A stretch of DNA of 64,000 nucleotides from Sinorhizobium sp. RAC02 (GCF_001713395.1 NZ_CP016450.1:2738001-2802000), one strand, 5' to 3'; counted from the first letter of the stretch, positions 34,135 to 44,642 are shown. Translations and numbers: made by a program. Notes: generated by a model not told the origin, from the sequence alone.

Positions 34135-34198
34135 GTTTTATAGTATCCCTCGCCAAGGACCGGACTCATGTCCGTGGGATAGGTGAGGAACGCGAAAA

Positions 34199-35995
34199 AT
34201 GCCGATCTACAAGGCCCCCGTGAATGACACGCTTTTCATCCTGAACGACGTTCTGGCGCTCGAGCGGTACAACAACCTGCCTGGCTTTGCCGACGCGACG
34301 GGAGACATGGTGGAGGCAATTGCCGGCGAGGCCGCAAAGGTCGCCGAGGAAGTGCTGTTCCCGGTCAATCTCTCGGGCGACCAGGAAGGTTGCGTGCGCA
34401 AAGACGACGCCACGGTGACGACGCCCAAGGGTTTCAAGGAGGCCTACGACCTCTACCGCCAGGGCGGCTGGATGGGTCTTGCCGTTCCGGAAGAATTCGG
34501 CGGCCAGGGCCTGCCCTATGTGCTGCACACCGCCGTCGGCGAATACATGTCGTCAGCCAACATGGCGCTCACCATGTATCCGGGCCTGACGCAGGGCGCG
34601 ATCGCCGCGATCCTCGTGCACGGCTCCGACGAGCAGAAGGCCGCCTATCTCCCGAAGATGGTGGAAGGCACCTGGACCGGCACGATGAACCTGACGGAGC
34701 CCCATTGCGGCACCGACCTCGGCCTGCTCCGCACCAAGGCCGTGCCGCAGGGCGACGGCTCCTACAAGATTTCCGGCCAGAAGATCTTCATCTCCGCCGG
34801 CGACCACGACATGTCGGAAAATATCGTGCACCTCGTGCTTGCCCGCATCGAGGGCGCACCTGAGGGCACCAAGGGCATCTCACTCTTCATCGTGCCGAAG
34901 TTCATGCTCAAGGACGATGGCACGCCGGGCGACAAGAATGGCGTCTCCTGCGGCGCGATCGAACACAAGATGGGCATCCACGGCAACGCCACCTGCGTCA
35001 TGAACTATGACGAGGCGACCGGCTTCCTCATCGGCGCGGAGAACAAGGGCCTCAACGCCATGTTCGTCATGATGAACGAGGCCCGCCTCGGCGTCGGCCT
35101 GCAAGGCCTGTCGATTGCCGAAGTCGCCTACCAGAACGCCGCGAGCTATGCCCGCGAACGCCTGCAGGGCCGCTCGCTCTCCGGCGTGAAGAACCCCAAT
35201 GGCAAGGCCGATCCTCTCATCGTGCACCCGGACATCCGCCGCACGCTGATGACCATCAAGGCCTGGACCGAGGGCGGCCGCGCCTTCACGCTGTGGACCG
35301 CGCTGAAATCCGACATCGCCCACCGCTCCACCGACGAGGCGGAACGCCAGGCCGCCGACGACATCCTCGGCCTGATGACCCCGATCCTCAAGGGCGTGCT
35401 CACCGACAAGGGCTTCGACCACGCCGTCATGGCCCAGCAGGTCTTCGGCGGCCACGGCTATATCGAAGAACACGGCATGAGCCAGTATGTGCGCGATGCG
35501 CGCATCGCCATGATCTACGAGGGCGCCAACGGCATTCAGGCACTCGACCTCGTCGGCCGCAAGCTCGGCATGAACGGCGGCCGCGCCGTCATGACCCTCT
35601 TCAAGGAAATCGGCGATTTCTGCGAGGAGAATCGCAATGACGAGAAGCTCGCAACGTTCACAAAGAGCCTCAAGAAGGGCTTGAACGACCTGCAGGCCGG
35701 AACCATGTGGTTCATGCAGAATGCCATGGCCAAGCCCGACAATGCCGGTGCCGGCTCGACCGACTACATGCACCTCTTCGGCCTCGTCGTCGTCGGCTAC
35801 ATGTGGGCCAAGATCGCCAAGGCTGCCGAAGCAGGCCTTGCCAATGGTGCTGGCGAGCACAAGGATTTCCTGAAGAACAAGCTGATCACGGCAAGATTCT
35901 TCATGGAGCGTCTGATGCCGGAAACCACGCTGCGCAAGACCCGCATCGAGGCCGGCGCAGACACGACGATGGAACTGGCTGCCGAAGCATTCTGA
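34199..35995 (+). CDS. acyl-CoA dehydrogenase with C-terminal extension domain
   Basis: The 598-residue flavoprotein has the acyl-CoA dehydrogenase core and the extra C-terminal domain of the roughly 600-residue class that also contains DmdC. Visible marks are [20 protein letters not shown], the FAD region [20 protein letters not shown], the catalytic-type glutamate in [17 protein letters not shown] and [20 protein letters not shown]. It catalyses the first oxidation of beta-oxidation, passing electrons to ETF. A GAGGAA site precedes the ATG. It heads a plus-strand operon with thiolase and FadB, behind a perfect palindrome. A 3-methylmercaptopropionyl-CoA role is possible, but the fad context favours fatty acids. 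Confidence 0.93.
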   Translation: MPIYKAPVNDTLFILNDVLALERYNNLPGFADATGDMVEAIAGEAAKVAEEVLFPVNLSGDQEGCVRKDDATVTTPKGFKEAYDLYRQGGWMGLAVPEEFGGQGLPYVLHTAVGEYMSSANMALTMYPGLTQGAIAAILVHGSDEQKAAYLPKMVEGTWTGTMNLTEPHCGTDLGLLRTKAVPQGDGSYKISGQKIFISAGDHDMSENIVHLVLARIEGAPEGTKGISLFIVPKFMLKDDGTPGDKNGVSCGAIEHKMGIHGNATCVMNYDEATGFLIGAENKGLNAMFVMMNEARLGVGLQGLSIAEVAYQNAASYARERLQGRSLSGVKNPNGKADPLIVHPDIRRTLMTIKAWTEGGRAFTLWTALKSDIAHRSTDEAERQAADDILGLMTPILKGVLTDKGFDHAVMAQQVFGGHGYIEEHGMSQYVRDARIAMIYEGANGIQALDLVGRKLGMNGGRAVMTLFKEIGDFCEENRNDEKLATFTKSLKKGLNDLQAGTMWFMQNAMAKPDNAGAGSTDYMHLFGLVVVGYMWAKIAKAAEAGLANGAGEHKDFLKNKLITARFFMERLMPETTLRKTRIEAGADTTMELAAEAF

Positions 35996-36002
35996 TGCTT
36001 CG

Positions 36003-36075
36003 CCCTCTCCCCCATTGCGGGGCGAGGGGCTAAAGTCGCAAGCCGCGAGCCACGAATTCTAAGGCGCTTCGCGCC
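36003..36075. repeat. GC-rich intergenic hairpins between operon genes
   Basis: Two stems lie between the dehydrogenase and thiolase genes: CCCTC/GAGGG with an inner CCCC/GGGG (36003-36028) and GGCGC-TTC-GCGCC (36063-36075). The first resembles the palindromic elements scattered in rhizobial genomes. They may adjust mRNA stability inside the operon. Confidence 0.5.
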
Positions 36076-36093
36076 GCTAGGGAGAAGAAATCA

Positions 36094-37302
<1,209 letters not shown>

Positions 37303-37303
37303 G

Positions 37304-37534
37304 ATGGGCGATGCGCGGCCGGACCGGGAACTTTACAGGGCCGAGCGACCTGGGGTGCAGCAAGAACTTGCACATCACTATCGCGACAAGGACATGAGGG
37401 ACGACTACGAGGCCTTTACCAAGGTCAAGACCAAGGAAGAGATGCGTATTCAGCGCGCAGAACTCCGCGGCACGTTTCTCTTCACCATCCTGTTCATCGG
37501 CATATCCGGCCTCGCAATCGCCTACCTCTGGTAG
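37304..37534 (+). CDS. small membrane protein of unknown function
   Basis: The 76-residue protein has a charged N-terminal half ([20 protein letters not shown]) and one C-terminal helix at residues about 54-75 ([20 protein letters not shown]). The ATG at 37304 lies one base after the thiolase stop, so it is very likely expressed with the operon. I know no family for it. The one-helix, cytoplasmic-domain layout suggests a membrane-bound accessory factor, but this is a guess. Confidence 0.7.
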   Translation: MGDARPDRELYRAERPGVQQELAHHYRDKDMRDDYEAFTKVKTKEEMRIQRAELRGTFLFTILFIGISGLAIAYLW

Positions 37535-37562
37535 GAAAACTTTCTGGGAAGAGGAGCCCATC

Positions 37563-37598
37563 GTGAGCGACAAGAACTTCATCACCGAAAGGACCTGA
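37563..37598 (+). CDS. possible 11-residue leader peptide
   Basis: GTG at 37563 opens an 11-residue frame (MSDKNFITERT) ending in TGA at 37598, preceded by GAAGAGGAG at good distance and ending two bases before the next ATG. It could couple translation to the Tat-signal gene. It may also be chance; there is no similarity argument. Confidence 0.3.
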   Translation: MSDKNFITERT

Positions 37599-37600
37599 GC

Positions 37601-37999
37601 ATGACGAACCCGACCCGCCGCAGCTTCCTCACCCTCATCGGGGCAGGCCTCATCGCCTCCTCCGCCGAGGCAGGTGACAGCTTCGTCCTGTCGGGCACTG
37701 TCACCAATGTGGCGAGCGGTCCCGTTCCGGTCGGCCGGCTGACGATCCGGCTGGAGGAGCAGGGCATCATGGATGTTGCCGCACGGCGCATCGCCCAGAC
37801 CACGGTCATCAGCAAGGGCAACCGGCATTCCATCCGCTTTTCGATGCGGGTGAAGCGCTCGGCGCTCCGCAAGGCGGTCGCACCGGGCTTCACCATCCGC
37901 CTCGAGCGCGACGGCCGGCTCATTGCGATCAACACGACGAAACAGGCGTACGGCGGCAGAGGCAAAGCCTCGCTGCACATTGAACCCATTCTCTACTGA
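37601..37999 (+). CDS. exported YscW/YbaY-like protein with Tat signal
   Basis: The 132-residue protein starts MTNPTRRSFLTLIGAGLIAS, a twin-arginine signal. The beta-rich mature part (FVLSGTVTNVASGPVPVGRL, RFSMRVKRSALRKAVAPGFT) resembles the YscW/YbaY domain of small envelope lipoproteins. No lipobox is evident. An AAGGACC site precedes the ATG. It sits between the small membrane gene and fadB in the beta-oxidation operon, an odd place for an envelope protein. The last codons lie in one copy of a 16-base tandem duplication. Its function is unknown. Confidence 0.7.
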   Translation: MTNPTRRSFLTLIGAGLIASSAEAGDSFVLSGTVTNVASGPVPVGRLTIRLEEQGIMDVAARRIAQTTVISKGNRHSIRFSMRVKRSALRKAVAPGFTIRLERDGRLIAINTTKQAYGGRGKASLHIEPILY

Positions 38000-38016
38000 G
38001 CCCATTCTCTACCGAG
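37985..38016 (+). repeat. 16-base tandem duplication across a stop codon
   Basis: CCCATTCTCTACTGAG (37985-38000) is followed directly by CCCATTCTCTACCGAG (38001-38016), 15 of 16 identical. The first copy carries the TGA of the Tat-signal gene, so the duplicated copy is now spacer before fadB. Confidence 0.85.
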
Positions 38017-38028
38017 GGGGAGAAAACC

Positions 38029-40239
38029 ATGAGCGCATACAAGAATTTCACCATCGAGACCGACGCCGACGGCATTGCGCTGGTCACCTGGGACATGCCC
38101 GACAAGTCGATGAACGTCTTCACCATCGAGGTGATGGACGAACTGTACAAGATCATCGACCAGGTGGTGGCAGACGCCGCCGTCAAGGGCGTGGTCATCA
38201 CGTCTGGAAAATCCTCCTTCTCCGGCGGCGCCGATCTCTCCATGATCAAGGCGAGCTTCGACCTCCTGAAGGACGCGAAGGCGACCGATCCGGCCACCGC
38301 CGTCGAAAAGCTGTTTGAAGCCACCGGCCGCATGACCTGGCTGTTCCGCAAGCTCGAAACCTGCGGCAAGCCGTGGGTTTCCGCCATCAACGGCACCTGC
38401 ATGGGCGGCGCCTTCGAAATGTCGCTCGCCTGCCACGGCCGCGTCGCTTCGAATGCCAAGTCCGTCAAGATCGCGCTTCCGGAAGTCAAGGTCGGCATCT
38501 TCCCGGGCGCCGGCGGCACCCAGCGCGTGCCGCGCCTTGCCAATGCGCAGGACGCCCTCCAGATGATGACGACCGGCTCGTCGCTGACGGCCGCGCGCGC
38601 CAAGGCAATGAACCTCCTGCATCAGGTGGTCGAGCCCGACCAGCTCATCCCGGCTGCCAAGCAGCTCATCAAGGACGGCCTGAAGCCCGTCCAGCCGTGG
38701 GACGAAAAGGGTTTCAAGGCCCCCGGCGGCGGCATCTGGACGCCCGCTTCCGCCCAGCTCTGGCCGGCTGCCCCCGCCATCCTGCGCCGCGAAACCGCCG
38801 GCAATTATCCGGGCGCGCTCGCCATCCTCAAATGCGTCTATGAAGGCCTTCAGGTGCCCTTCGAGACGGGCCTGAAGATCGAGCAGCGCTACTTCACGCA
38901 CATCCTCCAGACGACCGAAGCCTTCTCGATGATCCGGTCACTGTTCATCTCCATGCAGGAGCTCGGCAAGGGTGCGCGCCGCCCGGCCGGTGTGCCGAAG
39001 TCGGAGATCAAGAAGGTCGCCGTTGTCGGCGCCGGCTTCATGGGCGCTTCCATCGCCTACGTCACCGCCGCTGCCGGCATTCCGGTCGTGCTCATCGACC
39101 GCGACCAGGAGGCGGCCGACAAGGGCAAGGCCCATTCCGAGGGCCTCGTCACCGGCGCCATCGGCAAGGGCCGCCTGTCGAAGGAGGACGGCGAGAAACT
39201 GCTCTCCCTGATCACGCCGACGCCGGATTATGCCAACCTCGCCGATGCCGACCTGGTCATCGAGGCCGTCTTCGAAGACCGCAATGTCAAGAAGGAGGTC
39301 ACCGAGAAGATCGAGGCCGTGCTGCGCGAAGACGCCATCTTCGCCTCCAACACCTCAACGCTGCCGATCACCGGCCTTGCGAAAAACTCCAAGCGTCCGA
39401 ACCAGTTTATCGGCATCCACTTCTTCTCGCCGGTCGACAAAATGATGCTGGTGGAAGTCATTCTCGGCAAGGAGACGGGCGACAAGGCTCTTGCCACCGC
39501 GCTCGACTATGTCGCCGCCATCAAGAAGACGCCGATCGTCGTCAACGACACGCGCGGCTTCTACGTCAACCGCTGCGTCTTCCGCTACATGGCCGAAGCC
39601 TATGACATGCTGATCGAGGGCGTGCCGCCGGCAATGATCGAGAATGCCGCCAAGATGGCCGGCATGCCGGTCGGGCCGCTGTCGCTCAACGACGAGGTCG
39701 CCGTCGATCTGTCCTACAAGATCTTCAAGGCCTCCATAGCGGACCTCGGTCCGGACTCCGTCGATCCGCGTCATATGGAGCTCGTGACCAAGCTGGTGGA
39801 AGGCGAAGGTCGCCTTGGCCGCAAGGCCGGCAAGGGTTTTTACGACTACCCGCCGAAGCCCGCCAAGAAGAAGCTGTGGCCGGGCCTGAAGGACCTCTAC
39901 CCGCAGCAGAAGGCTGACGATGTCGACATCAAGGTGATCAAGGAGCGCCTGCTCGTCACCATCGCGCTGGAAGCCGCCCGCACCATGGAAGAGGGCATCG
40001 TCACCGATCCGCGTGAGGCCGATGTCGGCTCCATCCTCGGCTTCGGCTTCGCGCCCTACACCGGAGGCACGCTGTCCTATATCGACGGGATGGGTGTCAA
40101 AACCTTCGTTGCGCTGTGCGAAAAGCTCGCCGCCAAATACGGCAGCCACTTCCAGCCGACGCCGCTGCTCAAGGACATGGCCGCCAAGGGCGAGACCTTC
40201 TACGGCCGCTTCGCCCCGCAGGAGAAGAAGGCGGCCTGA
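38029..40239 (+). CDS. fadB: multifunctional fatty acid oxidation complex alpha subunit
   Basis: The 736-residue protein joins an enoyl-CoA hydratase/isomerase domain (about 1-190; oxyanion segments SSFSGGADLSMIKA and GTCMGGAFEMSLACHGRVAS) to a 3-hydroxyacyl-CoA dehydrogenase with the NAD motif VAVVGAGFMGASIAYVTAAA near residue 330. The catalytic histidine lies in IGIHFFSPVDKM, and the C-terminal helical domains follow. It performs the two middle steps of beta-oxidation and should act with the thiolase encoded upstream. The ATG at 38029 follows GAGGGGGAGAAAACC. The length matches FadJ/FadB family members. Confidence 0.95.
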   Translation: MSAYKNFTIETDADGIALVTWDMPDKSMNVFTIEVMDELYKIIDQVVADAAVKGVVITSGKSSFSGGADLSMIKASFDLLKDAKATDPATAVEKLFEATGRMTWLFRKLETCGKPWVSAINGTCMGGAFEMSLACHGRVASNAKSVKIALPEVKVGIFPGAGGTQRVPRLANAQDALQMMTTGSSLTAARAKAMNLLHQVVEPDQLIPAAKQLIKDGLKPVQPWDEKGFKAPGGGIWTPASAQLWPAAPAILRRETAGNYPGALAILKCVYEGLQVPFETGLKIEQRYFTHILQTTEAFSMIRSLFISMQELGKGARRPAGVPKSEIKKVAVVGAGFMGASIAYVTAAAGIPVVLIDRDQEAADKGKAHSEGLVTGAIGKGRLSKEDGEKLLSLITPTPDYANLADADLVIEAVFEDRNVKKEVTEKIEAVLREDAIFASNTSTLPITGLAKNSKRPNQFIGIHFFSPVDKMMLVEVILGKETGDKALATALDYVAAIKKTPIVVNDTRGFYVNRCVFRYMAEAYDMLIEGVPPAMIENAAKMAGMPVGPLSLNDEVAVDLSYKIFKASIADLGPDSVDPRHMELVTKLVEGEGRLGRKAGKGFYDYPPKPAKKKLWPGLKDLYPQQKADDVDIKVIKERLLVTIALEAARTMEEGIVTDPREADVGSILGFGFAPYTGGTLSYIDGMGVKTFVALCEKLAAKYGSHFQPTPLLKDMAAKGETFYGRFAPQEKKAA

Positions 40240-40256
40240 GCCGCCTTCCCGACACC

Positions 40257-40691
40257 ATGACGCGGGACCTCTCGCCGCGGCTCCTGGACATCGTCGATGC
40301 GCTGCCCCTTGAACCGGGGCAGCGCATCCTCGAAATCGGCTGCGGCCCGGGCGCCATGGCCCACGAGATCGCCCATCGCATCGGCGACGGCCACGTCCTG
40401 GCGATCGACCGTTCCGAAACAGCCATCCGGCAGGCCGTTGCCAGATCGTCCGCCGAAATCGCCTCCGGCCGCCTCGCTTTTCGCTGTATCGTCGCCGAGG
40501 ATTTCGTGCTCGAACCCGGCGAGATGCCGTTCGATCTTGCCGTTGCCATCCGCGTCGGTGCGCTTGACGGGCGCCATCCCGAGGCCGGTCGGCGTGCCCG
40601 GGCTCGGATCGCAAAAGCCCTGGTGGCCGGCGGACAGCTCTTCATCGATGGCGGCAAGCCGCTGAAAACCGTTGCGCTCGACGACGCCTAG
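40257..40691 (+). CDS. small class I SAM-dependent methyltransferase
   Basis: The 144-residue protein contains a truncated-looking Rossmann methyltransferase: ILEIGCGPGAMAHEIAHRIG (SAM motif I, about residues 24-43), HVLAIDRSETAI and AGGQLFIDGG. It lacks much of the C-terminal part of larger members but has no visible damage; many short homologues exist in rhizobia. The ATG at 40257 is 17 bases after the fadB stop, so it may be the last gene of the operon. It overlaps the convergent glyoxalase-fold gene by 4 bases. The substrate is unknown. Confidence 0.8.
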   Translation: MTRDLSPRLLDIVDALPLEPGQRILEIGCGPGAMAHEIAHRIGDGHVLAIDRSETAIRQAVARSSAEIASGRLAFRCIVAEDFVLEPGEMPFDLAVAIRVGALDGRHPEAGRRARARIAKALVAGGQLFIDGGKPLKTVALDDA

Positions 40692-41116
40692 AAAGTGATC
40701 TTCACGGACGGCGCGCTGCGTTTGGCCTCGCCGTGATAGACCGCCTCGATATTGTTGCCGTCGGGATCAAGCAGAAAGGCGGCGAAATAGCCTGGATGGT
40801 ATGGCCGCTCGCCCGGTCCGCCATTGTCCTTGCCGCCGGCGGAGAGGCCGGCCTCGTAAAACGCCTTCACCATGGCTTGATCTCCTGCCTGAAAGGCCAG
40901 GTGATGCCGCCCGGTCAGCTTGCCGGCGGCCGCCTCGCTGTCGATGCTGGAGATGAACAGCTCGTCCGCCCAGAAGTAGTCCTCGCCCGTGCCGCCGATT
41001 GGAATTTTCAGCGCGTCGAAGACCGCTTCGTAAAAGCGGCGGCTGGCGGCCAGATTGTGCACGACGAGTTGGATGTGGTCGATAAGGCGGCCGCGATGGA
41101 GTTCCCGCGTTTCCAT
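40688..41116 (-). CDS. VOC-family (glyoxalase/bleomycin resistance) protein
   Basis: The 142-residue protein has the vicinal oxygen chelate fold: LIDHIQLVVHNLAASRRFYE with a metal-type His, HHLAFQAGDQAMVKAFYEAG and the C-terminal YAAFLLDPDGNNIEAVYHGE. Such proteins are small metal-dependent enzymes or binding proteins with varied substrates. It ends in a 4-base overlap with the convergent methyltransferase gene. The start is at 41116, behind a GGGAGCGTCAGGC sequence. A role in detoxification is possible but unproven. Confidence 0.9.
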   Translation of the reverse strand: METRELHRGRLIDHIQLVVHNLAASRRFYEAVFDALKIPIGGTGEDYFWADELFISSIDSEAAAGKLTGRHHLAFQAGDQAMVKAFYEAGLSAGGKDNGGPGERPYHPGYFAAFLLDPDGNNIEAVYHGEAKRSAPSVKITF

Positions 41117-41182
41117 GCCTGACGCTCCCTTGAAGATTAAAGCCTTCTAGCTAGGTCAGCCGCGCCGGGCGTCAACGGTGCC

Positions 41183-41198
41183 TGTTCCATGCGGAACA
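41183..41198. promoter_or_regulatory. short palindrome upstream of the small secreted protein gene
   Basis: TGTTCC-ATGC-GGAACA at 41183-41198 is an exact six-base inverted repeat in the 162-base divergent gap. It lies 81 bases before the ATG at 41279 and could be an operator; it may also be chance. Confidence 0.3.
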
Positions 41199-41278
41199 AC
41201 GCGGTGCGGGGCGATGTGGGAAAGTCCGGTCACTGGATGAGAGAGGCTCATCCCCAACCAGAGATCAGGAGAGACCCC

Positions 41279-41455
41279 ATGCGCAAGTTCATCGTTTCCG
41301 CCACCGTTGCCCTCGTCGCCGCGGTTTCCTTCGCAGCGCCCTCGCAGGCCGGCTATTACAGCTATGGCTACGAGCCCTACTGCTTCATCAAGAAGGTGAA
41401 GTCCTACGACTACTACGGCAACGTCATCATCAAGCGGATCAAGGTCTGCAAGTAA
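41279..41455 (+). CDS. small secreted Tyr-rich protein
   Basis: The 58-residue precursor has a signal peptide (MRKFIVSATVALVAAVSFAA, cleavage after SQA). The mature part is about 33 residues, rich in Tyr and Lys, with two cysteines (PYCFIKKVKS and IKVCK) that could form a disulfide. AGGAGAGACCCC before the ATG is a strong ribosome site. A strong intrinsic terminator follows 24 bases after the stop, so it is a single-gene unit. Similar short secreted peptides are common in rhizobia and have no known job. Confidence 0.8.
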   Translation: MRKFIVSATVALVAAVSFAAPSQAGYYSYGYEPYCFIKKVKSYDYYGNVIIKRIKVCK

Positions 41456-41478
41456 GCTGACGGTTCGCTGACCTCCCC

Positions 41479-41512
41479 AAAGGCCCGGATGTCCCCTGCA
41501 TCCGGGTCTTTT
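41479..41512 (+). terminator. intrinsic terminator
   Basis: AAAGGCCCGGATG (41479-41491) pairs with the 13 bases at 41499-41511 (one G-U pair) around a seven-base loop, ending in TTTT. It terminates the small secreted protein gene and may also serve the convergent kinase operon. Confidence 0.85.
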
Positions 41513-41531
41513 GCTTGCAGGGCAAACAAAC

Positions 41532-42587
41532 TCACGCCGCGCGGGAAGGCTCTCCCATGCGGACCAGCAATTCCGCCCGTGTGCCGGCAGGGCGATTGGC
41601 ATATTCCAGCTTTGCGCCGAGGCTGCCCGCCATCGCACCGATGATCTTGGTGCCAAGGCCGGTGCCGCGCACAGGCCCCTCGCCGCGCCAGCCGATGCCA
41701 TCATCCTCGACGAAGAGCAGCGCGTTTTGCGCATCGAGCCGGGTGAAGCCGACGCGCACCTCGCCACCCGTTTCGCCATAGGCATATTTGAAAGCATTGG
41801 TGACGAGCTCGGTGACGATCACGCCCAGCGAGACGGCGCGGTCGGTCGAAATATGTAACGGCTCCAGCATGCGGTTGAGACGCACGTTGCGGCCCTGGCT
41901 CTTCATCGAGGTGTCGAGTTCGGACAGCAGCGTCGAGAGGTAGGCGCCCATGTCGACATTGCGCACATCCTCAGACGTGTAGAGCCGGCGGTGAATGCCG
42001 GCGATGGCGGTGATGCGGGCCTGCGTTTCGGCAAGCGCCTCCTTCACCGCCTCGTCGGACGCGCTCGACATCTGCAGCCGGATCAGGGCCGCGACGAGCG
42101 CCAGCGAATTGCCGACGCGGTGGTTCACTTCGGCGAGTAGCACCTCGGCCCGCTCCTTGGCGGTGCGGATTTCCTGCTCGGCCCTCAGCTTCGCACGCTT
42201 CAGTTCCGCATTCTCCAGCGCCTGGCCAAGCGCGTTGGCGAGCAGCGGCATGAAGTCGTCGCCGACGGACTTGATGACATAATCCGCCGCACCGGCCTTC
42301 AGGGCCTCCACGGCGACCTGCGCATCGCTCGAGCCCGTTACATAGACGACCGGAACGGCACCCGGCGCATCGGCAAGCTCCCGAAGAAAGGCAAGGCCTG
42401 TACCGGATTTCAGGAAATGGTCGAGCACGACCGTGTCGAAACCGCCCTCGGCAAAAAGCGCGCGGCCGCGTTCCACATCCTCCGCATGCGACACCTCATA
42501 GCCGAGGCGGCCGAGCGCACGCTCCGCGAGCCGGGCAAGAATCGGGTCGTCGTCGATATAGAGGATGCGGACGGGGCCTTCCTTCAT
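41532..42587 (-). CDS. response regulator/histidine kinase (REC plus HWE/HisKA_2 type)
   Basis: The 351-residue protein starts with a receiver domain ([10 protein letters not shown], phospho-acceptor Asp56 in [10 protein letters not shown]). It continues into a HisKA_2-type kinase with His156 in [20 protein letters not shown] and an ATPase domain ([43 protein letters not shown]). Kinases of this type are typical of alphaproteobacteria and can phosphorylate stand-alone receivers. It is the third gene of a minus-strand operon with a CheY-like receiver and a CHASE3 kinase; its ATG directly abuts the stop of the receiver gene. The output is unknown. Confidence 0.92.
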   Translation of the reverse strand: MKEGPVRILYIDDDPILARLAERALGRLGYEVSHAEDVERGRALFAEGGFDTVVLDHFLKSGTGLAFLRELADAPGAVPVVYVTGSSDAQVAVEALKAGAADYVIKSVGDDFMPLLANALGQALENAELKRAKLRAEQEIRTAKERAEVLLAEVNHRVGNSLALVAALIRLQMSSASDEAVKEALAETQARITAIAGIHRRLYTSEDVRNVDMGAYLSTLLSELDTSMKSQGRNVRLNRMLEPLHISTDRAVSLGVIVTELVTNAFKYAYGETGGEVRVGFTRLDAQNALLFVEDDGIGWRGEGPVRGTGLGTKIIGAMAGSLGAKLEYANRPAGTRAELLVRMGEPSRAA

Positions 42588-43034
42588 TTACTGCGTCTCG
42601 GGAATCTGGATCACGGAGAAGAACAGGCCGAGCTGGCGGATCGCATGCGCAAAGCTTTCGTATTCGACCGGCTTGGTGATGTAGACATTGGCGCCGAGAT
42701 CGTAGCAGCGCTGAATTTCCCGCTCGTCGTCCGTCGTCGTCAGGATGACGACCGGCAGGCGCTTGGTGTGGGTGTTGGTCTTGATCTTCTGCAGGATGTC
42801 GATGCCCGACATGTCCGGCAGGTTGAGATCGAGCAGGATCAGCAGGAACCTGCCGGCACTGGCAAGACCCGAGCGATCCTTGCCGAGCACGAAATCGAGC
42901 GCTTCGGTGCCGTTGGTGAAGGGCACGACCTCGTTGTGCACGCCGGCGCGGCGAATGTTCTTCTCGATGAGGCGCGCATGGCCCTCATCGTCCTCGATCA
43001 TGACGATTGTGACTTCCTTGCCCAGTCCGTTCAT
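42588..43034 (-). CDS. stand-alone CheY-like response regulator (Rcp1 type)
   Basis: The 148-residue single receiver domain has the acidic pocket IEDDEG at residues 13-18, the phospho-acceptor Asp69 in LILLDLNLPDMSG, the threonine in VVILTTTDD and the lysine in YITKPVEYE. The long RLIEKNIRRAG helix is typical of Rcp1-like partners of large kinases. It has no output domain and probably relays phosphate between the two kinases of the operon. Its ATG overlaps the CHASE3 kinase stop (ATGA) and its own stop touches the next ATG. Confidence 0.93.
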   Translation of the reverse strand: MNGLGKEVTIVMIEDDEGHARLIEKNIRRAGVHNEVVPFTNGTEALDFVLGKDRSGLASAGRFLLILLDLNLPDMSGIDILQKIKTNTHTKRLPVVILTTTDDEREIQRCYDLGANVYITKPVEYESFAHAIRQLGLFFSVIQIPETQ

Positions 43035-44527
43035 GCCTGCATACTCCTGACAACTTTGCTGAGGTCGGGCGGCAGACGAAGCACGAAGGTCGTCCCCTGC
43101 CCGAGTTCGGATCTAACGACAATATCACCGCCAAGATTGCGCATCAGTGAACGCACATGCGCCAGGCCGATACCTTCGCCGGGCCTGTCCTGCGTGCCGG
43201 AGCGGCGGAACAGTTCGAAGACCCGCTCGTGATCTTCCGGCGCGATGCCGCGGCCATTGTCGGTGAACTCGATATAGAAGCCGGCCCGGCCCGCATTGCG
43301 CGCCTTGACGGAAATGCGCAGCGGCCGATCCGGCGCTTGATACTTGATGGCATTGTCGAACAGGTTGCCGAACACCTGCTCGAGCGACAGCCGGTCGGAA
43401 ATGACGGTTGGCAGTTTTTCGTCGATGGTGATCTCGCCATCGGATTCGCTGACCTGATGGGTGAGCGCTGCAGCCCCCGTCTCGACGAGCGCCTTGATGT
43501 CCACGCGCTCGATCTTGAGTTCGCGTCGCCCGTCACGCGAAATCTTCAGGATGGCATTGATCAGCCCGTCCATCTTCTTGGTGGAGGAGCGGATGAAGCC
43601 GATCGCCTCCGGCAGATCCTCGGAAACGGCCCGGCGCGCCTCGAGGATATCGTCCACGCTTGGTGGCTTTTCGTCGGCCAGCACGTAGCCCTGGATGGCA
43701 GAGAGCGAGGCTTGCAGCTCGCTGGTAAAGCCCATGATGTTGACGAGGGGCGCGCGCAGGTCGTGGGTGACGATATAGGCGAAGCGCTGGACTTCCTGGT
43801 TGGCGCGGATCAGCTCCTCCGTCCGCTCATCGACGCGCTTTTCCAGCGTGGCGTTCAGCGTCTCGACTTCACGGCGGGCGACGACGATGTCGCGCGTATA
43901 CTGGGCGACAATGACGGCAGCGCCACCCAGTACGCCGATGATGGCAATGGCGCCGATGACCGTCGTCCATTGCAGCGCGCCTGCGGACCACAGCGTATCG
44001 ATGACGCCCTCCTGCAAGCGCCTGTCCGCATCGGCCATGATGTCACCCAGCTGCGTGCGCAGCTCATCCATGATAAGGCGGCCGCGGTCCGTCTTGACCT
44101 GCGCCACGGCTTCGGCCGTGTTGCCTTGCGCGACCGCCTCGACCGTCTCGGCGAGTTCGACGAGCTTTTCCGAGACGAGACGCCTTATGTCAGGCGTGCG
44201 CTCGGCATAATGGGGGAAGCGCGACGCTTTTTCTTCAAGCGACCTCTGCCGCTCCGTAACGGCCTTCAGCGCATCATCGTAAGGCTTTCGGAAATTCGCC
44301 TCGCCGGTGATCACGAAGCCGCGCTGGCCGGTTTCGGCGTCCTTGATGGTCGAAAGCAGGTCGGCCGCGGCGCTGCGAACCTCGCGCACCTCGATCAGTT
44401 CGGCAAAATAGGTCTGCACCTTGCTGACGAGCCAAAGCGACGTGCCGACAATGCCGAGCAACGAGATCATGCCTGCAATCAACAGGATGATAGTCGAGCG
44501 CACGAATGCGGCGTTCGATATCGGCAT
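43031..44527 (-). CDS. CHASE3-domain sensor histidine kinase
   Basis: The 498-residue membrane kinase has helix 1 (IILLIAGMISLLGIVGTSLW), a periplasmic CHASE3 domain at about 40-180 (VSKVQTYFAELIEVREVRSA, DAETGQRGFVITGEA) and helix 2 near 183-205. A coiled coil follows, then HisKA with His255 in YIVTHDLRAPLVNIMGF and a HATPase domain (LFDNAIKYQAPDRPL, PGEGIGLAHVRSLMRNLGG). It lacks a receiver and feeds the receiver gene next in the operon. CHASE3 ligands are unknown. The start at 44527 is the first supported ATG. Confidence 0.94.
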   Translation of the reverse strand: MPISNAAFVRSTIILLIAGMISLLGIVGTSLWLVSKVQTYFAELIEVREVRSAAADLLSTIKDAETGQRGFVITGEANFRKPYDDALKAVTERQRSLEEKASRFPHYAERTPDIRRLVSEKLVELAETVEAVAQGNTAEAVAQVKTDRGRLIMDELRTQLGDIMADADRRLQEGVIDTLWSAGALQWTTVIGAIAIIGVLGGAAVIVAQYTRDIVVARREVETLNATLEKRVDERTEELIRANQEVQRFAYIVTHDLRAPLVNIMGFTSELQASLSAIQGYVLADEKPPSVDDILEARRAVSEDLPEAIGFIRSSTKKMDGLINAILKISRDGRRELKIERVDIKALVETGAAALTHQVSESDGEITIDEKLPTVISDRLSLEQVFGNLFDNAIKYQAPDRPLRISVKARNAGRAGFYIEFTDNGRGIAPEDHERVFELFRRSGTQDRPGEGIGLAHVRSLMRNLGGDIVVRSELGQGTTFVLRLPPDLSKVVRSMQA

Positions 44528-44642
44528 TCCACCCCCCGGTTAGCGCCGTCTACAGGACGGCGACAATATCGTTACAGTGCCCGCTTGCAACCGACGAAGC
44601 CGGAAAAGCAGGGAATCTTTTGGTTGTTTCACCCCTTAACGC

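Larger units (their letters stand above)
33690..34198. other. 509-base divergent spacer between podJ and the fatty-acid operon
   Basis: No gene is convincing here. Contents: the podJ ribosome site just past 33689, one GANTC site at 33881-33885, a CtrA-like box at 33927-33942, an AT-rich stretch near 33938-33975 suited to promoters, and on the right the palindrome at 34111-34134 that belongs to the acyl-CoA dehydrogenase gene. Confidence 0.6.
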
